From the NCBI GenBank assembly GCA_024278455.1, contig JAJRTE010000026.1:1-40454 (forward strand): 40,454 nt of DNA, in the 5' to 3' direction. Every line of letters starts with the position of its first letter. Within the stretch, counting starts at the first letter, position 1. The notes beneath the pieces were generated by a model. The model searched no databases, had not been told where the DNA came from, and was given only the letters and a program-made list of their open reading frames with translations. This document shows positions 26,767 to 35,574 of this stretch, in pieces. The DNA comes from Myxococcota bacterium. Lineage in GTDB: Bacteria > Myxococcota_A > UBA796 > JAJRTE01. Both the position numbers and the translations under genes were made by a program.

Positions 26767-28332
26767 TCAACCCGCTTCCGGGTATGGCGTCGCCATGAAG
26801 TTCGGGTTGGAGACCTTGATGGTCTCCACGATGTTCTTGGCCAGCAAGTAGCTCCCGACGGTCACGCGCAAGGCCTGGGGATGAGACGACCGCAGCGCCG
26901 CGCGGACCAACCGGTAGAACACGCGCCTCTCCTCGCGATCCGCGCCGGTGAGGACGTACTTCAGTATCCTCGCGGCAATCCCCACGTCCTCCGCCTCCGG
27001 TGGTCCCGAGGGGATGTGGAGTTTGTTCTTCTTCGGGGAGTTCTCGAAGTTGTCCAAGTAGGTCATCAACCGTTGCTCGAACGCCTCCCACCGGTAGAAA
27101 CTCGCCAGCAGCCAGTAGATGCCCTGCCGGAGCTGGTCGATGGTCATCTGCTTGGGGATGATGGTGAACGTCTCGCACGCAGGCCCCACGCTGTCACGGT
27201 GCGGGTCGATGTAGCGGCCCTGCTCGAGCATGCGCGCCTTCACCGGCGTGCCGTCCATGGCCTGGAGCGCATATACCTGGACGTTCGGAATGGCGACTCG
27301 AGTGAAGAACTCGAACTGGCGGCGGAAAATGGAAATATCGTCATGATCGAATCCGACCATGCACCCGCCGCACACCAGGATGCCATGCTCGTGGATCCGG
27401 CGGATGTCTCCCTCGATGTCCGGGCGAATGTTCTGGAACTTGCGCACCTCCCGCAGGCTCTCCTCGTTGCAGGTCTCGAGCCCGATGATGAACCGCACCA
27501 CCCCGGCCTCGGCGGCAAGCTCGAGGAATTCCTCGTCATCGGCGATGGAGACGGACACAGACGTTACGAGGCCCATCGGTACCCGCTTCTCGCGGTTCCA
27601 GTCACGGACGCGACGGAAGATCTCCTTGCTCCGCTTCGGGTTCGCGGAGAAATCGTCGTCGGCGATCCAGACGTTGCGCTTGCCCAGACGGTAGACCTGC
27701 TCCAGTTCTTCCATGACGCGCTCGATAGGCTTGTAGCGCATCTTCTTGCCGAGATAGACCAGGCCATCGCAGTACTCACAACGAAACGGGCAACCTCGGC
27801 TGGCTTGCACGACGCCGCCCGTAAACTTCTGGATGGCCGCCATCGGCATGCCGCTGTAGTCCGGCACGGGGCTCAGGGCGAGGTCCACGCGACCCACTTC
27901 CCGGTACTCGGCCTGGTGGCGGCCGGCCAGGTAGTCCTGGAGGAACTTCGGCCAGACCCGCTCCGCCTCCCCGATGACCAGGACGTCGGCGCACGACTCC
28001 CATCGCTCCGGGCTGACCGTAACCGACGGCCCGCCGGCCACGACCAGGACACCCAACTCCCGAAAGCGCCGCATGATCTCCTTGCCCCGTTCCTGGAGCG
28101 TCGGCTTCAGGCTCACGCCCACCAGGTCCCAGCCCGCGTCGAACGGGACCGGCTCGGCACTTTCGTCCACGATGCGCACGTCGAACGCCGGTGGCGCCAG
28201 CGCGGCGAGGGTGGGGAGGCTGGCGTTGAGCCATCCGCCGGACTTGCGGGTGAGAAACCGGATGTGCTCTTGGTTGACATAAGAGGTGTGCGCCGGGTTC
28301 GCCGGATTGATCAGCAAGAGCTTCTTTCTCAT
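26767..28332 (-). CDS. B12-binding radical SAM protein
   Basis: The product is 521 residues. An N-terminal cobalamin-binding-type domain (about 1-150; KKLLLINPANP, LVVAGGPSVTVSPE, VLVIGEAERVWPKFLQDY) precedes a radical SAM core with CPFRCEYC (CxxxCxxC) after VQASRG. A C-terminal region of DUF4070 type follows (LRQGIYWLLASFYRW). Homologues methylate or rearrange unactivated carbons, for example in hopanoid or antibiotic synthesis; the substrate here is unknown. An extra Cys pair, VCGGCMVG, occurs near residue 315. ATG 28332 is set by GAGGAAG 8 nt upstream; a longer frame to 28590 adds only atypical sequence over the regulatory gap. Confidence 0.88.
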   Translation of the reverse strand: MRKKLLLINPANPAHTSYVNQEHIRFLTRKSGGWLNASLPTLAALAPPAFDVRIVDESAEPVPFDAGWDLVGVSLKPTLQERGKEIMRRFRELGVLVVAGGPSVTVSPERWESCADVLVIGEAERVWPKFLQDYLAGRHQAEYREVGRVDLALSPVPDYSGMPMAAIQKFTGGVVQASRGCPFRCEYCDGLVYLGKKMRYKPIERVMEELEQVYRLGKRNVWIADDDFSANPKRSKEIFRRVRDWNREKRVPMGLVTSVSVSIADDEEFLELAAEAGVVRFIIGLETCNEESLREVRKFQNIRPDIEGDIRRIHEHGILVCGGCMVGFDHDDISIFRRQFEFFTRVAIPNVQVYALQAMDGTPVKARMLEQGRYIDPHRDSVGPACETFTIIPKQMTIDQLRQGIYWLLASFYRWEAFEQRLMTYLDNFENSPKKNKLHIPSGPPEAEDVGIAARILKYVLTGADREERRVFYRLVRAALRSSHPQALRVTVGSYLLAKNIVETIKVSNPNFMATPYPEAG

Positions 28333-28700
28333 GGCATTCTTCCTCGTGCCGTCCGTTCGGGAGACGGTTGAACGGTGATGGTGGACCCTCGCCATGGGGA
28401 CACGAACGACGACGGCTCGACGGAAGTCTTCCTCGGGGCACGCTCCCCGTCCCTGCGCGAAACGCCTCGGCTTCCACCTGGCGAGGTGCCGGTTCACGAA
28501 CAAGGTCATTGTGGCACGAATATCATACACGCACAACGATAGAAAGAGTGTGCCATAACCGGCGCATGTATGACCACGCGCGTCTGCCATGGCGTGCTTC
28601 GGGGAGGAGTGCGGGGAGGGACGGATAGGGGGCTAGCGCAGCCACGCCACGGGGTGCGCATCGAGCCGTGCCCCCCGCGCCGCAGAGTCGTGACGACCCG
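28333..28700. promoter_or_regulatory. Intergenic region upstream of the radical SAM gene
   Basis: These 368 bases hold no supported gene. On the minus strand a TATGAT (plus 28522-28527) could be a -10 box with a weak -35, and a 9-bp inverted repeat flanks it (28509-28558). Confidence 0.4.
28509..28558. promoter_or_regulatory. Inverted repeat flanking a -10-like box
   Basis: TTGTGGCAC (28509-28517) and GTGCCATAA (28550-28558) are inverted repeats with one mismatch. They enclose a minus-strand TATGAT, about 180-220 nt upstream of the radical SAM start, a layout compatible with paired operators. Confidence 0.35.
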
Positions 28701-30074
28701 TCATCCGGTGTGCCCCCTCCGGGTCTGGGACCGCTTGGCCATTTGCCGTTTCGACCGCCGTCGCAGCAGGCCCAGGCCCAGGAGACAGGACCCCGCGGTG
28801 ATGGGGTCGTGAGCGACAGTCCTGCAGCTCGGGGCTGGGTCTTCGTCCCCGACCTGGTACGGAAAGGTGGTGTCGCAGACGGAATCGCCGTCGTACTCCA
28901 CCGGTCCAATGTCCGTCGCCCCATCGTTCCGGTCATTGGTGCAGAAGTCGTCGGTCACGAGCGTGAGGGATTCCCCCTGATCTACGTAGGCGGTCCCGTC
29001 CAGTAACGTGAAGTCCAGGTTGTCGGGATCGGTGAACCAGGCATACCACTGATCGGCCGGCACATTCGTCAGGTTGCTCCCGGTCGTGGCGGTGCCACCG
29101 TCGCGTTCCCGGATTTCGCCGCTGAGGATGTTGTTGCGGATGTCGGCCGTGGTGGGGGTGAACCGGGCGTCGATCCCCTTCGTATCGTAAAGGATGTTGT
29201 TGTAGACCTTCGCGCCGGAGGCTTCGTTGAGGTAGATTCCCACGTCCCTGGGGCAGTGGACGATGATGTTGTTGCGCATCGTGCCGTCGGTGTGTTCGAC
29301 CGCACACGTCCCGTCTTCACAGATCGCATCCGGGTTGGATCCCCCGCCTCCGAACGAGAGGCCAAGGCGGATGCCACCACTGTGCAGCCACTCGCACACG
29401 ACCAGGTTGCGCTCGAACACCCCATCTCTCGAGTTGCCCTTGAAGAATGCCGCATAGCTGACCTTGTCGGAGCCACCCTTTTCGAAGTCATGGATGAAAT
29501 TGGCACGGACGATCCAGCGCTTGCCGCCGACGACATCGATCGGAGTTACCGGGTTGCCGGTCGAGCGAGCGGTGATATTGAACATCTCCGAATTCTCGAT
29601 GACGACGTCGTCGGGGAAGATCATCGTCCCGCCGACGTCGAGACCATTCCCTTTGATCTGTGCGTTGAAGTCCCTCATGACACAGTTCCGGACCGTCGTG
29701 TGATCCGCTTGTCCGATGATGTGAAAGGCGTGTTCACACAAGGAATCGGACGCGCATGAGCCATGGATCTCCAGGTCTCGAAAGGTCCAGTACGGGGCGG
29801 AGACCTCGAAAGCCATCGTGTTGTTCACCTTGAGAACGGCGACGCCCGGGGCCTCGCCGCGCACCGTGATGGGATTCCCGTCCTCGCCCGGTGTCGTGCA
29901 GAACAAGGGGGATGGCAACGAGTAGGTGCCGGGCGCGACCAGGATGTCGTCCCCCGGCAAGGCTGCAGCGATGGCAGACTGCAGTTCGGGCACGTTGCTC
30001 ACGGTCACTTCGCGAGCCTGGGCTGCGTTCCCGGCCAGCGACGCCAGCGCCAGGCAGACGGCGAAGATCTTCAT
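28701..30074 (-). CDS. Secreted right-handed beta-helix protein (polysaccharide lyase 6-like)
   Basis: The product is 457 residues. A signal peptide (MKIFAVCLALASLAGNAAQA) precedes a beta-helix opening with VPELQSAIAAALPGDDILVA and PGTYSLPSP, as in chondroitinase B/PL6 and related parallel beta-helix proteins. Asn-rich rungs follow (VVIENSEMFNITA, VRANFIHDF, MRNNIIVHC, VYNNILYDT, IRNNILSG). After a Cys-rich, Asp-rich end comes DPITAGSCLLGLGLLRRRSK, a short membrane-like segment with an Arg cluster, perhaps a sorting tail of PEP-CTERM or MYXO-CTERM type. The ATG at 30074 has GGAGGTG 6 nt upstream. Whether it cleaves polysaccharide cannot be told: the PL6 catalytic Lys/Arg pattern was not confirmed. 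Confidence 0.8.
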   Translation of the reverse strand: MKIFAVCLALASLAGNAAQAREVTVSNVPELQSAIAAALPGDDILVAPGTYSLPSPLFCTTPGEDGNPITVRGEAPGVAVLKVNNTMAFEVSAPYWTFRDLEIHGSCASDSLCEHAFHIIGQADHTTVRNCVMRDFNAQIKGNGLDVGGTMIFPDDVVIENSEMFNITARSTGNPVTPIDVVGGKRWIVRANFIHDFEKGGSDKVSYAAFFKGNSRDGVFERNLVVCEWLHSGGIRLGLSFGGGGSNPDAICEDGTCAVEHTDGTMRNNIIVHCPRDVGIYLNEASGAKVYNNILYDTKGIDARFTPTTADIRNNILSGEIRERDGGTATTGSNLTNVPADQWYAWFTDPDNLDFTLLDGTAYVDQGESLTLVTDDFCTNDRNDGATDIGPVEYDGDSVCDTTFPYQVGDEDPAPSCRTVAHDPITAGSCLLGLGLLRRRSKRQMAKRSQTRRGHTG

Positions 30075-30481
30075 GAGAGCACCTCCTGGGTCCGTGAAAC
30101 AGGTTCGGGACGCTGTTCGTTCGGCGCACCTCGGCGCCAGGCAAGCCGGCGACGCCTCTGTCACAGGGTGCATGACCTTTGCCGGAGCGTCTTTCGATTC
30201 CGGGGGCGCCCCCCGCCCCCCTGGACTCCCGGCGATCGCCAGCGAACGATGTCATCGTACCATGCCACGTGGCGGGCGTACAGGACCTGGTGTCCCGCTC
30301 TCCAACAGCATTTGAAAACTGTTGACAAAGATGTCCTCGCTTGAGATAATTCAAGGGCCTGATAGCCTGCCAGAGCCATCACGACCATTGTGCGGTCGAG
30401 ACTCGGGAAAAGAGGTTCAAATCAGCCGGTAGGCACGACGAATACGGACACCGTGTTGCCATTCGCCAAAAGGGGGCAGGG
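30075..30481. promoter_or_regulatory. Divergent intergenic region, beta-helix gene and SDR gene
   Basis: These 407 bases separate two divergent genes and hold no supported gene. The right part has the strong plus-strand promoter at 30322-30350; the left part presumably carries the minus-strand promoter, for which I see only a weak TACGAT -10 candidate. Confidence 0.5.
30322..30350 (+). promoter_or_regulatory. Near-consensus sigma-70 promoter of the SDR gene
   Basis: TTGACA (30322-30327), a 17-nt spacer and GATAAT (30345-30350) match the consensus at 6/6 and 5/6, the best promoter in the window. Transcription would start near 30357, giving a leader of about 125 nt, and could read on into the kinase-exporter cassette. 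Confidence 0.75.
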
Positions 30482-31246
30482 GTGAAAAAGAAGTATGTAC
30501 TGGTCACGGGGGCGTCCGCGGGGATCGGGGAGGCCATCGTCGATCAACTGGACAAGCGGGGCTTCAGTGTATTCGGGACGGTCCGCACCGACGAGGACGC
30601 GAAGAAGCTCGAGGTCCGGACCAACGGGCGGATACAGCCGGTGCACATGGATATCACGCAGGTGGACACGATCGCGTCCGCCCGGACCATGATACAGAAC
30701 GTGTTGGGGGATGCGGGGCTCTACGGTCTGGTCAACAATGCGGGAAGCATTCTCGGCGGCCCGGTCGAGTTCCAGGCCCTTGAAGAAGTGCGCGGCCAGA
30801 TCGAAGTGAACCTGATCGGGCATATCGCTGTCATCCAGGCGTTCCTGCCACTCCTGAGACTGGGGCATGGCAGGATTGTCAACGTGGGTTCCGGCCTGCG
30901 ATTTGGGCCGACGCCGTTCGTCGCGGCGTATTGCGCGGCGAAGACCGGACTGGCCGGGTTCACCGACGTTCTGAGGATGGAGCTTCGGCCGTGGAGTCTC
31001 CCGGTCATCATGGTGGACCCGGGAGCGACGGACACACCGGTGTGGGACAGTGCGCTCCCGAAGACCGAAGAGGTTTTCAAGCAGTTGCCCGAACGCGATC
31101 AGCAACGCTACCACACCATGTTGTACAACACCGGAAAGTTCTACGAGGGCTTGCGGAAGCAGGCGAACACGCCGCAGAACGTCGCGCGGGTCGTGGCTCG
31201 AGCGCTCACCGCGAGACGGCCGCGTCACACCTATCTTTCTGGCTAG
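30482..31246 (+). CDS. Short-chain dehydrogenase/reductase, ending at an in-frame amber codon
   Basis: The product is 254 residues. SDR motifs are TGASAGIGEAI (nucleotide binding), LVNNAGSILGGP, Ser in NVGSGLRFGP and the catalytic YCAAK. It resembles classical SDRs that reduce or oxidise small hydroxy/keto compounds with NAD(P)(H). The start is GTG with AGGGGG 5 nt upstream. The chain ends ...PRHTYLSG at a TAG (31244-31246), yet the same frame continues for 28 residues that look like the family's usual C-terminus (see the next entry). The gene is therefore either C-terminally truncated by a recent nonsense change or read through. It precedes the histidine kinase by 168 nt. Confidence 0.87.
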   Translation: MKKKYVLVTGASAGIGEAIVDQLDKRGFSVFGTVRTDEDAKKLEVRTNGRIQPVHMDITQVDTIASARTMIQNVLGDAGLYGLVNNAGSILGGPVEFQALEEVRGQIEVNLIGHIAVIQAFLPLLRLGHGRIVNVGSGLRFGPTPFVAAYCAAKTGLAGFTDVLRMELRPWSLPVIMVDPGATDTPVWDSALPKTEEVFKQLPERDQQRYHTMLYNTGKFYEGLRKQANTPQNVARVVARALTARRPRHTYLSG

Positions 31247-31333
31247 GACACGGTGCTCGGCTACGTGTGCGACATGCTGCTTCCCCGAAGGTTGTACCAC
31301 GATGTGCTTGCCCGGCTCACCGGCGTCGTGTGA
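31247..31333 (+). pseudogene. C-terminal continuation of the SDR beyond TAG
   Basis: Directly after the TAG the same frame reads DTVLGYVCDMLLPRRLYHDV and then LARLTGVV before TGA (31331-31333). Many classical SDRs end with a segment of the form yxxGkda...LLPxrlxDxlxrrxxg, so SG[TAG]DTVLG...LLPRRLYHDVLARLTG fits with the TAG in the place of a Lys, Gln or Arg. AAG or CAG to TAG is one base change. Confidence 0.6.
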
Positions 31334-31414
31334 CTTCGCATGGCTTCTTCCGGACGGATGCCGGACCTTTGAACTTTGGAACCGCGCTCGAGACATATCG
31401 GGACACCAGGGAGC

Positions 31415-32980
31415 ATGGAAGAGCAGGAAGGCCAAACCCAACCGAGGGCGGGGAGAGCGGAGTCCCGTGAACCCGGCCAGGTTGCCGGCTCGCCCGCCAC
31501 GAACGGAGAAGAGGTCGACGCCCTGGCGACTCGAGCGTTGCTGGCCCGCCCCGGCGTGTCGATACGTACCCGGCTCACCATCGGTTTTCTCGCCATTTTC
31601 ATCGTGGCCCTTGGGGCCACCGCGGTCACGTGGGTCATCGTCTTCCGCCTCGACGACAAGCTGGAGTTCGTCGCGCGGTCCGACAAGTTCGCCAACGAAA
31701 TCCAGCAATGCAGGCGATTCGAGAAGAATTTCTTCTTGTACGGTTCCGATCTTGCCGACCTGCTGAAGCACCTGGAAGCGGCCCGGACCGTGCTGATCGG
31801 GGTCAAGGCCGAGTTGGGCCGGGTGATAGGCCCCGACCAGATCAAGGCCCTCGAGGACGACCTGGAAGCGTACAACGAACTCGTGTTCGAGTTGGTGGAG
31901 ATCCACCGCAAGCTTCCTCCCGGGGAGAGGCTGAACAATCCGTCGATCGAGCAGGGACTTCGGCTGTATGGCGGGCGGCTAGTGGACACGGCGCTGCTCA
32001 TGAGCCGCCGGGAGCGCAAGAATGTGCGTTCCAGCCTGCACCTGATGCGGCGTTGGGACCTTGTGTCCCTGTTCATCCTGCTGGTCGTGATGGTCTACAT
32101 GGCGAACTTCCTGAGCCGTCACCTTCTGAAGCGGCTTGAGTTCCTGGTGAGCGTCACCAAGCGTATCGGGGAAGGCGATTTCACCCCCATCATGCCAGTC
32201 CGGAAGTACCGGGACGAGTTCACGCGGTTGTCGCTAGCGATGAACCGGATGATGCAGGAACTCGTTCGCCGTCACGACCAGCTCGTGCAGGCCAAGAAGA
32301 TTGCTGCCGTCGGGACACTGACCGCTGGCATTGCGCACGAAATCAACAATCCTGTCAACAACATATCGCTTATTCTCGAATCTCTTCTCGAGGGTGCCGG
32401 CGCGATGGACGAGGCAGAGCGGAACCGGCTCTACGAAGAGGGGATGGAGCAGTGCGAGCGGGTGAGCGATATCGTGAGGAACCTCCTCGAGTTCTCCCGG
32501 GCGAACCATCCCCGGTTGGTTGAAGTATCGCTCGAGCAACTCGTGGACAAGACGGCGCAACTGGTCTCGAACGAACTGAAGCTGCACGATATTCGTTTCT
32601 CCAAGGAAGTCCGGGACCAGTTGCCGGAACTCCACGTGGACAAGGGCGGGTTGCAGCAGGTCCTGCTCAACCTGTTTCTCAATGCCATTCAGGCGATGCC
32701 CAATGGCGGAGAATTGCGGGTCGTCATTCGGCTGAGCAGGGCGATGAACGAAGGAGTCATCGACGTGATCGACACGGGTGTCGGCATAGATCCGAGGCAC
32801 CTGGATCGCATTTTCGACCCCTTCTTCACCACGAAAGAGAACGGTCAGGGGACCGGGCTGGGGCTGTCGGTCAGCCACTCCATCATTGAGAAGCACGGGG
32901 GCAGGATGGAAGTGAGAAGTGCGCCAGGCAAGGGCACGACGTTCTCCATCCGGCTTCCGTTCGAGCGGCCGGCTTTTTGA
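31415..32980 (+). CDS. Membrane sensor histidine kinase
   Basis: The product is 521 residues. TM1 (about 54-77) and TM2 (about 214-234) bracket a helical periplasmic sensor of about 136 residues; a HAMP linker follows. His308 lies in GIAHEINNPVNNI, the phosphoacceptor helix, and the ATPase domain has NLFLNAIQAMPNGG, DVIDTGVGIDP, FDPFFTTK and GTGLGLSVS. The ligand is unknown. The N-terminus before TM1 is long and polar; the ATG at 31415 has a poor ribosome site (AGGGAG only 1 nt away), and TTG 31376 is an alternative. No PAS domain is visible. It is the first gene of the exporter cassette, and its likely partners are the two receiver-only regulators downstream. Confidence 0.9.
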   Translation: MEEQEGQTQPRAGRAESREPGQVAGSPATNGEEVDALATRALLARPGVSIRTRLTIGFLAIFIVALGATAVTWVIVFRLDDKLEFVARSDKFANEIQQCRRFEKNFFLYGSDLADLLKHLEAARTVLIGVKAELGRVIGPDQIKALEDDLEAYNELVFELVEIHRKLPPGERLNNPSIEQGLRLYGGRLVDTALLMSRRERKNVRSSLHLMRRWDLVSLFILLVVMVYMANFLSRHLLKRLEFLVSVTKRIGEGDFTPIMPVRKYRDEFTRLSLAMNRMMQELVRRHDQLVQAKKIAAVGTLTAGIAHEINNPVNNISLILESLLEGAGAMDEAERNRLYEEGMEQCERVSDIVRNLLEFSRANHPRLVEVSLEQLVDKTAQLVSNELKLHDIRFSKEVRDQLPELHVDKGGLQQVLLNLFLNAIQAMPNGGELRVVIRLSRAMNEGVIDVIDTGVGIDPRHLDRIFDPFFTTKENGQGTGLGLSVSHSIIEKHGGRMEVRSAPGKGTTFSIRLPFERPAF

Positions 32981-33218
32981 GATCGCCGGCGGCATCCCGG
33001 GCGTGCTCGAGGCGCGTATCGCGTCGAGGTTTGCGTGGCGGGGGCTGCTCCGATGGCGGCGTCTGCTCCCCCCGCTGGAGGTGCGGCCGCGTGCGGTCAC
33101 GTTGCGCGGCTGAGTTCCCTGCATTCCTCTTGACAACGGCATGGTTCCCAGCAAGATGGGGCAAAGGCGGCGAGCCGATCGCGGGCTCGAGTCTGCCAGG
33201 ACCTACGGAGGGCGCAGC

Positions 33219-33602
33219 ATGACCGAGGGACTCGAGATACTCGTCCTGGACGACGAGCGGACCGTGGGTGACAGGTTGAAACCAGCGCTCGAAGCGGACG
33301 GACACCGGGTCGAGACTTTTGTCGACCCCGTCAAGGCGCTTGAACGCCTCGCGGCCAAGGAGTTCGACATCGTCTTGACGGACGTGCGCATGAAGGGGAT
33401 CGATGGCATCCAGGTGCTGGAACAGGTGCGAGCCCGGACGAGCCGGACGAAAGTCCTCATGGTCACCGGCTATGCCACGATGGAGTTGGCTCGAGAAGCT
33501 TTGACCAAGGGCGTGTTCGACTTCATCGCCAAGCCGTTCAAGTTGCGAGACATTCGGGAAATGGTGCGCAAGGCTGCCGCGGCCTTGAAGGAAGAGGGTT
33601 GA
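33219..33602 (+). CDS. Receiver-only response regulator 1
   Basis: The product is 127 residues, a lone CheY-like receiver: acidic pair Asp11-Asp12, phosphoacceptor Asp55 in LTDVRMKG, Thr in MVTGYATME and Lys in FIAKPFKL. No output domain. GGAGG lies 7 nt before the ATG, which rules out the earlier in-frame ATG at 33141. It is clearly paralogous to the regulator at 38159-38545, sharing TGYATME, GVFDFIxKPF and LRD. It follows the kinase by 238 nt, with a weak TTGACA-based promoter at 33130, and presumably acts by protein contact. Confidence 0.9.
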   Translation: MTEGLEILVLDDERTVGDRLKPALEADGHRVETFVDPVKALERLAAKEFDIVLTDVRMKGIDGIQVLEQVRARTSRTKVLMVTGYATMELAREALTKGVFDFIAKPFKLRDIREMVRKAAAALKEEG

Positions 33603-33707
33603 CGGCTGGCGACTTTCCACTGCTATTTCAGCGCGTCACGTGCTGGCTGGTAGACCGCACCGATCATTTCTCGTGCGGGAAGCCGGCCAGGAAGGGAGAC
33701 CTGATAG

Positions 33708-34640
33708 ATGAATCCCCACCTGTATCTCGCCATTGCGGGCAACAGCGTCAGCATTCCCCTGCTGGTCGGCCTGGGTTTCGTCGTGGGTCTGCTTTCGGGC
33801 CTTTTCGGCGTGGGGGGCGGTTTCCTGATGACGCCGCTCCTGATCATGATCGGTATTCCGCCCACAGTCGGGGCTGCCACGGATTCGAACCAGATCGTCG
33901 CAGCCTCGTCGTCTGGGGCATTCGCCCACTACCGGTTGGGCAATATCGACGTGAAGATGGGCCTGGTTCTTCTGGTCGGGGGGTTCATCGGCGGCACGGG
34001 GGGCGTGCATCTCGTCAAGGTATTGCGTGCCATGGGAAACGCCGATTTCCTCATCGTCGTCACCTACGTGTTGATGCTCGGTGGCGTCGGCACCTACATG
34101 TTCATCGATAGCGTACGCGCGCTTCGGGGTGCCGGTCCGGAGACCGTTGTCACCGCCGATCCCGGCAAGCCGTCGCTTTACATCCGTTTCATCGAGGCGT
34201 TGCCCTACCGGACAGCGTTCCCCAAGTCCGGCGTGGAGATGTCCATTCTCCTGCCGCTCCTGCTCGGGCTCCTCGTCGGCGTCCTCGCCGCAATCATGGG
34301 TGTGGGCGGTGGATTCATCATGGTTCCGGTCATGGTGTACCTGCTGCGGATGCCCATGCACGTGGTCGTGGGAACGAGCTTGTTCAACGTGCTGTTCACC
34401 TGCATCAACGTGACCTGCCAGCAAGCGGGCACCAACCACACTGTCGATTTCCTCCTCGCCGTGATCCTGATGATCGGGTCGGTCATCGGTGCCCAGGTCG
34501 GCGCAAGGCTCTCGAGCCGGTTGAAGGCGGACCAGTTGAAGATCATGCTCGCCATCCTGGTCTTGCTGGTCATGGTCAAGATGCTCTTCTCGCTCTTGCT
34601 GACCCCCGACCTGCTCCTGGCACCCAGAGGAGGGCATTGA
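33708..34640 (+). CDS. TauE/SafE (TSUP) family anion exporter
   Basis: The product is 310 residues of about eight membrane segments in two homologous halves. Each half carries the TSUP signature: GLLSGLFGVGGGFLMTPLL near residue 28 and GVLAAIMGVGGGFIMVPVM near residue 193. Family members export sulfite, sulfoacetate, thiosulfate or other small anions; the genomic company here fits sulfur anions, but the substrate is not proven by sequence. A soluble loop of about 50 residues separates the halves. GGGAG precedes the ATG. The stop is 1 nt before the next start. Confidence 0.92.
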   Translation: MNPHLYLAIAGNSVSIPLLVGLGFVVGLLSGLFGVGGGFLMTPLLIMIGIPPTVGAATDSNQIVAASSSGAFAHYRLGNIDVKMGLVLLVGGFIGGTGGVHLVKVLRAMGNADFLIVVTYVLMLGGVGTYMFIDSVRALRGAGPETVVTADPGKPSLYIRFIEALPYRTAFPKSGVEMSILLPLLLGLLVGVLAAIMGVGGGFIMVPVMVYLLRMPMHVVVGTSLFNVLFTCINVTCQQAGTNHTVDFLLAVILMIGSVIGAQVGARLSSRLKADQLKIMLAILVLLVMVKMLFSLLLTPDLLLAPRGGH

Positions 34641-34641
34641 T

Positions 34642-35574
34642 ATGGCTGTAACGAAGAAGATCGCCCTGTTCTTGTGCCTGGCGTGCCCGGCGGCATGGCT
34701 GTCGATCGGCCTGGCATTTCCAGCGCCCGTGCTTTCTGGCGATCGAGCCGATGATGTTCCGGGGGCGACACCTGGCACCGCCACGCGCAACGAGCTGGCG
34801 CCGAAGTCCCCCGGGGCCGGCCGCGCGGGCGCCCTGCCCTCCTCGAGCGCCTTGGGTGCCAGTTTGCGCCTGGACCCTGAGGCGGTGGCCATGGACCTGT
34901 TCTACAACGAAGGCCATGTCACGGTCGAAGGCATCCTGCCTACCGGGACCGACGCCGCGCTGATCGTTCGCGGGCAGGAAGAGGAAGTGGCGATGGGCAT
35001 GAAGGGCAAGCGGCTAAACCTGTGGATGACGGTCGGCACGGCAACCTTCGCGCGTGCCCCGGTATTCTACCGGTGTCTTACCTCGAAACCGATCGCCGAG
35101 ATGACCGCTCCCGGCGTCGCGCTGGATGCCGGGCTCGGTTACGAACGGCTCGAGCGGGACATGGTGTTGCACCTGGATGAAAAAGTGGCGAAGACGGCGG
35201 ACGCGGAGCGTGACTGGAAGGCGGAGTTCGTCAAGTACAAGCAGGAAACCGGCCTGTACGCCATCGAGGAAGGTGCGCTGCGGGTCTCGGGAGCCGGACA
35301 GGGGACGGAGAAGGTTCGGGGGGAAATCCGCATCCCGGCTCGCGCGCCTGGCGGCGCGTACCAGGTCATGCTGATCGGATTCAAGAACGGTGTGCCGGTG
35401 GCTCGAGCCACGCGGAGTCTTTCCGTGAGCCTGGTGGGGACCGTGGCGTTTCTCCGCAAGCTTGCCATGGAACACGGGTGGCTGTACGGGATCATGGCCG
35501 TTCTGGTCGCCCTGGCCTCCGGGCTTGGCGTCGGAGCCATCATGCCGTCGAAGGGCGGCCGGTCCAGGAAATGA
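34642..35574 (+). CDS. TIGR02186-like membrane-anchored exported protein
   Basis: The product is 310 residues. A signal peptide (about 1-30), then a soluble beta-rich domain containing MDLFYNEGHVTVEGILPTGTDA and DAALIVRGQEEEVAMGMKGKRLNLWM, and a C-terminal membrane segment (YGIMAVLVALASGLGVGAIM) with a basic tail. The pattern of an rGxx.v.xrxK-like strand pair and a C-terminal anchor resembles the TIGR02186/Alph_Pro_TM family, which I recall as a genomic neighbour of TauE/SafE exporters; the name is tentative. The domain would face the periplasm and could bind the exported anion. Start 34642 is 1 nt after the exporter stop, with AGGAGGG upstream. Confidence 0.72.
   Translation: MAVTKKIALFLCLACPAAWLSIGLAFPAPVLSGDRADDVPGATPGTATRNELAPKSPGAGRAGALPSSSALGASLRLDPEAVAMDLFYNEGHVTVEGILPTGTDAALIVRGQEEEVAMGMKGKRLNLWMTVGTATFARAPVFYRCLTSKPIAEMTAPGVALDAGLGYERLERDMVLHLDEKVAKTADAERDWKAEFVKYKQETGLYAIEEGALRVSGAGQGTEKVRGEIRIPARAPGGAYQVMLIGFKNGVPVARATRSLSVSLVGTVAFLRKLAMEHGWLYGIMAVLVALASGLGVGAIMPSKGGRSRK

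Noticed and set aside
28535..28556. Sigma-54 promoter on the minus strand
   Set aside because: TGGCAC is present but the -12 GC is replaced (TTCT instead of TTGC).
33880..33895. tRNA T-arm-like GATTCGAACC
   Set aside because: It lies inside the exporter gene and no cloverleaf surrounds it.
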